Part shown: piece after piece, positions 39,476 to 49,824 of the stretch | Numbering within the stretch: the stretch's first letter is position 1 | How the letters are laid out: each line of letters begins with the position of its first letter | Assembly (NCBI GenBank): GCA_023634235.1 | Contig: JAMKCF010000001.1 | Span: 34,028,772-34,092,771 of the forward strand | DNA: 64,000 nucleotides | Origin: Pisaster brevispinus | Taxonomy: Eukaryota > Echinodermata > Asteroidea > Forcipulatida > Asteriidae | Direction of reading: 5' to 3' | The notes under the pieces: model-generated | The model's input: only the letters and a program-made list of their open reading frames with translations | Told to the model about the DNA's origin: nothing | The model's database searches: none | Made by a program: the position numbers and the translations under genes

Positions 39476-42400
39476 TTAGTTGTAGAGATATGAAAAAATG
39501 AAAACGTAGTAGATAATAAGGATGCCAAAGAGACATACTTGAGTAATGATGCCTGATACCAGTGATATCATTGCCCATTTCTTTGCTTCCTGTGAATTGC
39601 GAGTGGCGCCCTCCACGTCACCAGCGTACCAGCGATTCTTTGTCTGAAAGAAAGAGCGAGAGAGAGAAATAAATCAACAAATAAATAAGACAACCAATAA
39701 AGAAGAAGAAACAGAGAGGGGGATAACCCACTCATAACGCATGTCAATGTGCATATGACTTTCTTGGGAAACTCCATCGATATTTCTGTTTTACCGTTTA
39801 CCAAAGGGCTCCTTACATTTTGCTAGAACAAAATAGGAAGTGATCACGCCAATTTTTCAACAATGTTAAAAAGCAAACTATAACAAACATTACTGATTTA
39901 CTTTATTTTGATTTAAGTCACTATTGCCACTATGACGCAAACACACGTATCGCAAAAGCACTACACAATTAACTGTCATAATAACTATTACATTATGACG
40001 GGCTAATTGTCAGCGCTAGACGGCGGTAGACTACTCACCTCACTGGCCTTTATGATGGCCACAATCCCGCATGGCAGACAGCAACAGAAAGTCACAAAGA
40101 TAGCAAATATCAAGTAATCATTCGGCATAGGTCCCGTGGGTTGACGAACAATGACGGTCGCATTCGGAGGTTGATGCTGTAACAACAAACAATCATGTCA
40201 ATCACCTACTTTTGAAGTCACGAATGCCCCCATCGGGATAGGCATAAAGTTGCAATCGGACGTTTTCAACTTGTGCTCAGTTTCCCACAAAGAGGATTCA
40301 CTTTCAGATGATGTGTTTATATCCGAAGCAAATTGAAATGTCACAAAACAAATCATTCAAAGTTGTCGAGAAAATAGCAACCGAAATCCTGTCCGCAGAT
40401 GACCATAGTTTGTTGATCAATATCAGACTGATATAAACATAGATAAACCTGGTAACAATTAACAAGTTTTCACCTTCGAGTTTGATGGAATTTGAACCGG
40501 TTGGAATTTATATGGTTTCATTAAAAACAAAAATTCAAGAGTAATTTTTCAAAAGTCATCAAGTGACGTGCAGTGGTTAAGATCAAACTCATGCTCTGGT
40601 GTAACTGATCGAGTCCCGGTCTTGACACAAGTGCCCTTGACCATAATTGATTTGTCCTTCTGATGGGACATTGAGCCGTAGGTCCCGTGTACCAGTGCAT
40701 GTAAAAGAACACAGAACACTTATCGTGGAAGAGTATGGTTAACCCTGGTGTTTCTGGTTCACATAGCAAGCACCGTTGTTTACAGGTTTCCCCAGGCTTG
40801 TGAGCTACAGTGATTAAGGTCACTTATGAGGCATTTGACTTCATTACCAGAAATGTATAATGGAGCAATGACTTTACCATATAGACTCCTACGGGTTGCA
40901 CCCCACCAGGGTAGGCTGGTGGCACGCCTTCTTGTTGACCCGATGTAGGATATGGCTGCTGTACGTACTGAAGCCGAAACATAAAATAGAAAATAATAAT
41001 TATTAAATTTAATAATTATTAAAAGGTTGGGTAACATTAAAATAATGTGGATACATATAAATTGTAGGCCTGTTATTGAATCCTCTTTCTCTTCGTTTTT
41101 TAAACCCGATTACCTGCATATTCTCGTAGAACATACAAATGCTGTTAGCGCCTAACTACACTACAGGAAACCCCGTTAAGAGTAGATGAACAAGAAACAT
41201 GTGTCTTTCTTTAGAACTATGACTACTAATATGTGATGAGACAGGAGAGGTTGTAAAATAGCTGCAAAGTTGCAGAGTTCGGTTGTAAAGCAAATTATAG
41301 AGAAAAGGAAAGGAGAGGCAAAGCGACACCATGACGACCATTACGTCATACATGGGACCAGGCATGGGACATTATGTCCGACAGGGAACAGTATTTCCGA
41401 CATGGGACATTACGTCAGACATGGGGCATTATGTCCGACATGGGGCGTTATGTCAGACATGGGGTATAATGTCCGACATGGGACATTATGTCTGACATGG
41501 GGCATTATGTCCGACAGGGAACAGTGTTTCCGACATGGGACATTACGTCAGACATGGGGCATTATGTCCGACATGGGACATTACGTCAGACATGGGGCAT
41601 TATGTCCGACATGGGACATTATGTCCGACATGGAACATGTGGCAACTATGTTTTTTGACGTAATGGAATGTCAAACAGAATGGGTCGGACGTCTATGTCA
41701 TACACATTGGGTATAGGACATCGGGTTTGTCGGACACATTGGATAGGGCAACGGGTTTGTCGGACACAGTGGGTCGGACGGAAGGGTTTGTCGATCACAA
41801 TGGGTCGGACTTCTTGTAAGCAGCTTGAGCAAATGACTTAATGGGCATTAGAAAGGAACAAAAACATTACAAGAGGAAATAAAATTGGATACACTGTTAA
41901 AAGGACAGAAAAACTGTGATATTTGTTATCTTTTATATTTCGTGTCTACAGTGTACATTGTAGACATGTGCAAGTCTCGCGCGTATATAGATCATAGGGA
42001 CGCGTTAAAGTGCGTGAGTTTATTTCCGGCGCGTTAAAGCAATGAACAACGTAGGAGCAAAGTGGTCAACTGCGTGGTCCCAATGTTCGAATACGAGCGA
42101 GACTTGCCCGGGCTATTGCTAAGTTTGTAAACAAAAATCGTAGTGTTTTTAAACGGTAGCGTTTCATATGCTTCTTTAAACAATGCCGAAATGACGTGAA
42201 TGATAAGTGTTACCGGATAACAAGACGGGCATTAATACGTACCTGGGCAGGAGGAGCATACTCCGGCGGTTTGCTGCTTGTACCAGGTGGAAAATTAGGA
42301 CCCGATTGCGAATTGTAATCGTAATACGCCGGTGGTTCTGTGTTATTATAAACGAAAACTCTCATTGGGTTACGGTCAACACTTTCAGTAAAGGCTTTGA

Positions 42401-42900
42401 CGACACAAGTGTGAAAAGGTCAACCAAGTTTTGCTGGGCTTTCCCAAGAAAAGTGAGGTGTGAATGACACTGGAGAGACGTGACTTGTTTGAAACAGTTT
42501 ATTAAAATATGTAATTCACATCAGACTTTTTTTTGTATAGCTGTATTAAGTGCCTAGATGCGTTAGGTTCTACCATGGCGGAAGTACAACAATTCATCCA
42601 TGAGACAAACACTCTTATAGCAGTACATTTGCGAGTAGTACCATGTATAAAACTCTTTTGAGAGGAGTGTTGTTTCTAAGTTGGTTCTTCTTAGAACAAA
42701 CACTACTCCAAAGAGAGTTTTATATATGGTTCTACCTGCAAGTTTACTACCTTACTAGACAGTGAACATTTCGCCAGGTTTCCACTATCACAATGAGCCA
42801 ACTACACCAGCAATTAATAACCAAACGGGAGACAGACTATTAACACTTCTGTGCACAAAGAGGAATTCAATACAAACGTAAATGTACCTTGTTTCTCCAT
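39476..42900 (-). CDS. Dispanin 1: CD225-domain proline-rich membrane protein, five exons, 167 aa
   Basis: Small two-pass membrane protein of the CD225/dispanin family (IFITM, PRRT1, TMEM91, SYNDIG relatives). Family members act in membrane traffic and fusion control; the exact role here is unknown. Exons: 42888-42900 (MEKQ), 42243-42337 (EPPAYYDYNSQSGPNFP), 40878-40967 (YVQQPYPTSGQQEG), 40039-40176 (HQPPNATVIVRQPTGPMPND...), 39476-39643 (TKNRWYAGDVEGATRNS...). All introns are GT-AG and phases match; 504 nt including stop TAA. The first hydrophobic segment YLIFAIFVTFCCCLPCGIVA holds a Cys cluster of the kind palmitoylated in IFITMs. The second is MISLVSGIITQV continuing LFGILIIYYVFIFSYLY. The loop ends NSQEAKKWA, the family's Ser-x-x-Ala-Lys motif. 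The tandem neighbour is dispanin 2. Confidence 0.88.
40550..40805 (+). mobile_element. Possible tRNA-derived SINE in dispanin 1 intron
   Basis: GTGACGTGCAGTGGTTAAGA resembles a decayed tRNA box A, followed by GATCGAGTCCCGGTCTTGAC (box-B-like). Downstream are GCCCTTGACCATAATTG, similar to the central domain of SINE family A, and a body not seen elsewhere. Single copy here, so tentative. Confidence 0.45.
41354..41640. repeat. 19-bp minisatellite, intron 2 of dispanin 1
   Basis: About 15 copies of GACATGGGRCATTAYGTCM. The ends GACAT and ATGTC are complementary, so each unit is a quasi-palindrome. Because 19 is not a multiple of three the frame rotates, giving an open plus-strand frame with a 19-residue period (MGHYVRHGALCPTWG...). 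This is a by-product, not evidence of a protein. Confidence 0.9.
41968..42118. mobile_element. Fold-back element family E, copy 2
   Basis: Ends GCAAGTCTCGCGCGTATATA and TCGAATACGAGCGAGACTTGC, with internal GGCGCGTTAAAGCAATG and GTGGTCCCAATG as in copy 1 (31236-31368) but rearranged. It lies in intron 1 of dispanin 1, 125 bp from exon 2. Confidence 0.75.
42637..42748. repeat. Fold-back related to family G, upstream half
   Basis: CATGTATAAAACTCTTTTGA at the left pairs with AGAGAGTTTTATATATGGTT at the right, around AAGTTGGTTCTTCTTAGAAC. The arm AAACTCTTTTG(G/A)GAGGAGTG is shared with 5930-6066. It lies in intron 1 of dispanin 1. Confidence 0.6.
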
Positions 42901-43984
42901 TTTGCACAATGTCCTCAGTAGATAAACAGTACTGAACTGAACGCTCCAAGCAGACTTCAAGCTCTACACAGAGTTCCTGGTTTAGACCTCCTGTAGTAGG
43001 GACAAACCTGACGTTATTGTTTTGAGTTCAGAAACAACTCTGCAACTAGAATTTGAAAGTAAAAGAATCTGCAGAGGCGTGTAGTCCTATAGAGAAAACA
43101 TGTCATTTTGTGACGCACTAAAAAAAATAGGTCCTGCTTGTCGTGCTGTATAGGAGCCCGTTCGCCTTCATGAATTCAATAAACATAACAATAAAACCTT
43201 CCTATTCATCATTCAGTTGTGTCAACAGAGTGTGAATTTAAATTTGCCACAGTCGCTTCTGGTCTTTCGATGGAAGGAATAATTCACGCTTTCAGAAAGC
43301 CTTGCTCCAACGCAAGACTACAACAAGTCTCGGTTGGCCTAATCGATCATTGGCCGCCATTAATCAATACGAGCGTTGTATAGTCTCTCAACACCCTTGC
43401 ACACCGCATGATAACAACAACTACACGAACAATACATGTTCCCCAATACTTATCTAATGGTTTTATGTAAGCTTCAGCCGCCTTCAAAGAGAAAATTATC
43501 AGCCTGTCCCACAAGGTGTATTAAGTAAAATGGCGGTTTATGAATATAATCAGACCGTTACTATAGCGCCTGTCAGAAACTATTGACGTCACAATTATAG
43601 TAGATGCTACAAACCTTATCCCAGAAAGATGACGTCATAATACGCAGACTGCAATAAATCGGCCATCTTTACGGGCAATTTGGAACACACAGTCATGAAT
43701 TTCGCATGCGTTTCGCAACTCATTGCACGATTGGTTAGTGAACAACGCAGCTGCGTTCATTGAGCGCTTGACGCGCCTGCAAGCCAAAACGCAATTTGCC
43801 TGCAAAGATGGCGTCTATTATTGGGAACAATCTATAAGTAAACTGCACATCATGAATGTGCACAATCGCCTTTTTTTTAAAACCTCGGCCTGGGCTCCGG
43901 CTACGGCTTTGGCTCTAGTAATTTTGAACGGTGTTTTCAACATCATGCGAAAGCCGCCCGAAGCTGGAGACTACTGAGCCGAAT

Positions 43985-44108
43985 CATACTTCCTGCGAAT
44001 GCGAAGCGAATTTTGGTGACGCAACAATCGGTACGCGCTGCCCATCCAGTTGTGACGCAAGAAAATTCGCTTCGCACGAAGCAATCGCACGAAGTATGGG
44101 CCGGGCTT
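43985..44108. mobile_element. Fold-back element (single copy seen)
   Basis: Left arm CATACTTCCTGCGAATGCGA with GCGAATTTTGGTGACGCAAC; right arm GTGACGCAAGAAAATTCGCT with ATCGCACGAAGTATGGGCC. The arms are reverse complements with small differences. Non-coding, MITE-like. Confidence 0.7.
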
Positions 44109-47100
44109 AAACCGAGATTTCGAAAAAGCTCATAAACACATTTTACATACTGGTTGGCTAAAATAAATGAGGGAATGCACACCTTATCATGGGCTGATGG
44201 TGGTGTGACGGCATACGCTATTGTGCGTCTGCCTTAGTGCACAATTAACTAAAAAATATGGCGTTTGCTAACCAAGCGTCTAAGTGCATTGCGTGAATTA
44301 AATTTGTATTTCATGACATATACTATTATATTTAGCCCTTGTTTCCTTCAGCAAGACATCTGAATGTCAAAAACCCGTCTTAAAAATGTCTCTCTTCGTT
44401 CAAGCGTCTTGACCACCTTATTGGAATAGTGCTCTATAAAGACCCTGGTATTGTCATTAGTTCTAATTGAACAACCAAATAAAAATAAAAACCAAGTAAA
44501 GAAAAATAAATAAACAAATAAACAATGGTTCATAAGAATCCGCACAACACAAATGTTTATTTATTAACTTTCCCGTTCACTATTCATTCATTAGAAATGT
44601 GGTTTTCAACACTGAATTCTTGCGTATTTATTTTCGGCAAGGTAAATTAAAATATCTTATAATTATAACGTATCGGGTAAAAGTAAAAAAAACCCACTTG
44701 AATCAACAAGGTTGGCAGGAAAAGAAACGTCCCATCTGAGATGAACTATGGATTTGAGGGCCACATTGCCTTCAAGTTTCTCAAAACGTTGCTGTTTGGA
44801 ATTGCTCCTAATCATTTTAAAGAGTTAGTCATGTATAAAACAACTACAGTATGTTGTAATTAGTGAGTAGTGATACAACACAATTTGTTTCTCGAAATAC
44901 AACCAGCGCAACACATGGTCCGCCATATTGTGGAGTCAAAAATGTGCTTCTACAAAATAACGGACTGTCTTCTGTGTCTTGAATTTACACAAAACCTAAA
45001 CAATTTTAAGGGATATATATATGTGTAAATAATTATATTCTACTTAAAAAAATATCTTCCCAACCATATTCATTTCATAAACAACGCTTAATAGCCAAAC
45101 GCACCCAATTTGAAGGCAACGTGCCCCTAAAGCTACCACTAATAATGTGTGATACTTGGGTCATTATTCACATAGAGAATTTACAACTAATAAACTATAA
45201 GGACATAAACACTTTTAGTTTATTGACCGATAAATTATGGTATGGAAAATAACTGAATACGAAATACCAATAATTCTAGTCAAAATGTGTTCCTGGACAG
45301 GGAGAAACAACGTGTCAACTGGTCTTGGGGAGACCATTTCTAAGTACAATTCTAGCCATTTTTGGAGAGTCCAATAAAGTCAAGACGTGTGTGACGGCTC
45401 GATCCACTTGGCCAACTGGTACACTTTTGAGTGTAGGGAAAGTTGGTCAAAGTCCGTCAACTGACGCCCTGATTCCATTCAGCCCTTCCCAATTGACTAA
45501 AATCACAAATAATATTAACAAATCTAAAAATGACCGACCACTCATTGTACTGATCTCAAACAGGAAAATTGTTATTTACAGAATAACAGCTACATCCCAA
45601 ATTACTTTCAATGCATTTACAAGTACAGCACCATTGTTGTGTTTTACAATATTAATTACACTACAGTGGGCGAAAGACAAGGTTAACACACATTACACTG
45701 AAATAAAGCAAATTTTGCACCCAACAAGTGTATCCCCAACATCCGCCTCCTCTCTTTACTCCTTGGATTTGATATTCAATTCAGGATAATTACAAACCAT
45801 TGTCATGCTGCCACCATCTTGGTTATGTTCCTTGTATCCAATAACATGAATGAATGTTAACGTTCGTTGTACAAACAGGAACCAGACTATTTCTCCCTTC
45901 CAGCCTCGGTTTGGTTGCATTGATTTGAATGGGAGAAAATAAAAATGGCCGCACCATGATAAAGATCTACATAAAGATCCCATAAGAGTCTGTTATCAGA
46001 TATTGACCCCCATCTTGGAATAGAAAAACTAGGTCCTTCAGTTTGTGTCTTAGTGGTGAGATCGATATGGAAGTCTGGAGCAGTAATTGATTGGTGCATT
46101 ACAATACCCTAATTATACACACACACAATAACCTGTTTACACCTGTTGACCAAGATGGTCACGACTTCATTACATAGTACATCAATTACTTACATCATTA
46201 AAAATTGTACCCAATTAAAGCACTGCTAGTGTGATTATATTGTACAAAATGTACAAGTTTACATACATTTTAAAATCATGATCATACATTGTAATATGGT
46301 TTTTCGAATATTCATCCAAAAATACCTTTTAACATTTTAAAAATAAATTTAGCTAAAACTTGTCAACACTCCTTGAGCAAACTAAGATAATGTTTTTAAA
46401 CATATTCGACTTTAAAAAAACTTTAGATATTGTAGCCTCAGTTTCAACTACAAAGCCTCATTATCAATGTTCCTACTTGGTTTGAATTGTTGTAAATTAT
46501 TCATGTCACTTCTTCAGTGTATTGCAAATTCTTAACAATTTACCAGTTAGGCTGGTTTTTGTAACTACCTCAATTCATATTGAGTTTTAAACCTAGAATA
46601 ATTAACACAGTAAGCTTTCCGTTGGGAATACACGTGTAGCCTTCCGAAAGGTTGAACTCAAAACCATGTCAAAATGGACTACCCGTATGACCACGCCATA
46701 AAGTAGCAGTTTGTAAAAACTTGTACTGTTTATCTTCTGATATATGTACTGCATTTCAAACTTCTACTTGATAACTGAAAGATTTCTATTGGCGAAGTCC
46801 GCCTGAAGCACAACGGATAGGCAATAAATGTACCATCAATATTGGTACCTTCATAATACCATACCCAAATGGTATGTAACAAGTACCCAAATGGTAAGCA
46901 AATTTATGCAAATGTATGCAAATGTATGCATTAGAATATAAATATGGTATTCAAATGATGTCAATTGTAGCTGTTAAAAACATGTACATGTAGTGCAACC
47001 TCATACATGTACTCAGAAAACTGTGTTTACTTCTAGGTACCAACTAACACAATTTCATGCAATGTTTACCATGCTATACAACACCATTATTATTCACCTA

Positions 47101-47109
47101 AAAAACCCA

Positions 47110-47290
47110 ACTACCAGTAGTATAGAAATAGTAGTTGGTACTTGGTACTTTCTTAACGGTACAAGGAACTTGGTACTTGATAGTACCATGTAATACTTGG
47201 TACCTTGTACTTAGTACTAGGTATTTGGTAGTACTTGGTACATGGTACTACGTGTATTGGCACCAGGTACTTGTTACTTAATACCCTCCT
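47110..47290. repeat. GGTACTTGGTAC-rich degenerate repeat
   Basis: Many overlapping GGTAC, TTGGTA and AGTAC words (TACTTGGTACTTTCTTAACG, GGTACTTGATAGTACCATG). A related simpler stretch lies at 46850-46935 (ACCCAAATGGTA, ATGCAAATGT). Intergenic low-complexity sequence. Confidence 0.6.
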
Positions 47291-48599
47291 GCAGACTCTC
47301 CGATGAAGTTTTAACAAGAGGTCGCTGGGGATGTGAAACTATTAAGTAAAGTTCCCAAAACTGTTGTGGTTTGTGTGAGAGTCCTTAGATGTACTATATA
47401 TGTACATGTATGAACAAAGCTCAAACACTGGCCACATTCCATATAAACCAATTACTACACTTATAAGCGTAAATAGTCTCTACACTGTAAGCACCATTTC
47501 TTTGCTTACAGTAAGCTCTGTTTACTGCCAAATCCTGCATTAATATACAATCAGCTGTGTCTACTTACAAGCTTAGCGCCAAATTTTTGGGCTAGCAGTG
47601 TAAGTGAAGAATGCTTAGTAGACAGGCTTTCTGCCTGTTCTCAATTATACTAGCACATTGCTAATATGAAGAACAAAGAGACATTCCAAAAGCTTGTTCC
47701 CATGTACTGCTTCTCTTTGTAACTCCTTGCCTGGTGCATGTTTACCTCCATCCTACAATCTAGACTGCTTTAAAAGGAATATAAATTCCTACCTTCAGCT
47801 CTCCTGATTTTTTTTTCATCTTAAATGTCTTCTTATTGTAGCCCCTTAACAAGGATAGCTTTTAGCTTTGCTTGGGCCAAACTCACATTTAAGAAAAAGC
47901 AAAAACAAAACGAAACTGAAGTACCGAGCACACAAGCAAAAAGTTTCTTTTGGGAATACACTTACGCTAAGCTTGGATTTCTCTTCTACAGTAAGTAGAA
48001 CTAAGACATTGGGCAGCTGACACGGCTGAGTGAAACCAATGTTTTTGGCCTACATTGATTATGAATACAAATTAATGGAATAAATTGACAATCTCCGATT
48101 CAAAACACAAAAACCGCCATCCTAACCAGGCATTACAAAAACCCTGTAGTTTGATCACTAATTATTTATATTTAATCTTAGCATGCCAAAAGCTACAACT
48201 ACAAAAGTAGAGGCACCACAAAGATCAAATTCATGGTTTCCATAGACATTTGTATAGAAAACAAATCTTAAAAAGACATAAATATGACAAAATACCATAC
48301 TTTTATGGGTGAAAAAACTACATAAAACAAAATATAATAAACAAAAATAAACAACTTTTTTCGAAGTAGATGTAACTTGCTTGCTGATATTGGTCAGTGA
48401 AGTAGAGAGCATTACAGCTATCCTTATTGTTAAACACACCTTAATTGCACATGGACAGAATAACATATTTACAGAATATTTCCAAGAAAGATGATGAAAG
48501 AAAAATACATCCAATATTGGATCTAACAAGTTTGCAACTTGCTGTGTTGTGACCACATTCATCAGACTTCAGAATCACTAGGTAACTAATGACCACATT

Positions 48600-48735
48600 G
48601 GGAAGATACTGACATAATATGAGAGAAACCACCAACACAGGTCTAGATAGCTCAGTGGGTAAAGCGAGGCAAGTTTCCAGAAGTCGCAGGTTCAAGTCCC
48701 GCTCTAGTCATTTTTCTTTGTTCAACTCAAAATTA
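48600..48735 (+). mobile_element. tRNA-related SINE family B, copy 4 (3' part)
   Basis: Holds GAGAGAAACCACCAACACAG, the tRNA-like GATAGCTCAGTGGGTAAAGC, GGTTCAAGTCCCGCTCTAG and TTTTTCTTTGTTCAACTC. Most of the 5' body is lost. Like the other copies it is followed by the CTTTGTT(C/T)AA motif. Not a functional tRNA: the anticodon arm is degenerate. Confidence 0.7.
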
Positions 48736-49462
48736 CCATGACAGCCATAACATTACAATCCAATATCCATGTAGAAGCTGGCTGGATACTTTGTCCTCAT
48801 ATTAAGGGTAAGCCAGTTCTGACTCAATATGGCAAAGGACACCAGCATGCAGAGCTGCCAACATGTCATCTTGCTATCCAGGGAGATTTTGTTCATCAAT
48901 CTGGGAGATTGTTAAGAGTTACATTCAATGTATTACAGGGACGGCAGCTCTGTGTATGGGGGAATTTTCAATTTGTACTGGAACATTTTAAGGAACACCT
49001 CAGGGTAATGGTTAGGGGCATGGAGGCAAACTACCCCCAGGAAGTATCAGAAAGAATTGATGGCTTTTTTCTTAACAAAATAATGTTACATTTATTTCAT
49101 TGTTTTTTTAGTAGATAAAAGAAGATTGTATTGCACTCATATGGCATAATGCATGTAAACTGATGCAACTTTGCAATGTGATAAATTTAAGCTTATACAT
49201 ATTCATATATGTAAATTTGTTTGATGAACTGAAACAAACCTCTGATACTGGACATGAAGGGTTGGGTTAAAAAATATTTTTGGGTGGGATAAAGGACTTT
49301 TTGTTTGGGGGATAATTATGACTGACTTTATTGGTAACTTGTTTTGTCTCACCAGTGTAACAACATCCTAACTCAATTTACTTGAAAGGTTATCTTACAC
49401 ACTTAAAAATGTGCAAGATGCTTTGTGTACAACAAGGTCGTATCTCAAACTAGTAGTTCAAA

Positions 49463-49687
49463 AGGGCTGTGTAAGTAACTCTCACCCAGTTACTGCACAT
49501 GCATGCCTCCTCCATATCATATCTATGAAGACAGCATGCCCACAGTAACTGATGAGAGTTCATAATTCCATGTACAGTCACAGGCCTGCTTTGATCAAGA
49601 TGACACAGGCCTGCTTTGATCAAGACGACACAGGCCTGCTTTGATCAAGGCGACACAGGCCTGCTTTGATCAAGACGACACAGCCCC
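49463..49687. mobile_element. Fold-back element family D, copy 3, with expanded right terminus
   Basis: GGCTGTGTAAGTAACTCTCA at the left; the middle holds CACAGTAACTGATGAGAGTT and CATAATTCCATGTACAGTCA. At the right the terminal motif CAGGCCTGCTTTGATCAAG recurs at 49581, 49606, 49631 and 49656 (period 25) before the final ACACAGCCCC. Copies 1 and 2 have this motif once. The left arm has lost the matching CATGATCAAAGCAGGCC stretch. Confidence 0.85.
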
Positions 49688-49824
49688 TTTAAGTCATCCA
49701 CCTGAGTGTTTCTAACAAAGATACGACCTTCTTGTGACAAGGTCATTACTCAGTATACATCCTTGTTTACTGGTGTGACAATTTAGGGGATTGAGTAGAA
49801 ATCTAGCGCAGTATTACCTCGCTG

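Larger units (their letters stand above)
42901..49824. other. Intergenic tract between the two dispanin genes
   Basis: 6.9 kb with no supportable gene. The first few hundred bases above 42900 should hold the dispanin 1 5' UTR and promoter; no distinct motif was recognised. A fold-back lies at 43985-44108, a GGTAC-rich stretch at 47110-47290, a SINE B copy at 48600-48735 and fold-back D copy 3 at 49463-49687. The segment 44.2-46.9 kb is AT-rich and shows nothing identifiable. A minus-strand AATAAA near 49088 could end dispanin 2 transcripts about 730 bp past its stop. Confidence 0.6.

Noticed and set aside
41354..41640. CRISPR-like array (regular short units)
   Set aside because: Units are directly contiguous with no unique spacers, and the context is an animal intron.
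41270..41716. 148-codon frame MQSSVVKQI...
   Set aside because: Produced by rotation through the 19-bp array; no independent coding signal.
45325..45789. 154-codon plus-strand open frame, the longest in the dispanin intergenic tract
   Set aside because: No recognisable domain, composition typical of random AT-rich DNA, no splice or promoter context.
48645..48720. Possible tRNA gene (box A and box B present)
   Set aside because: Anticodon arm degenerate and flanks shared with three other SINE B copies.
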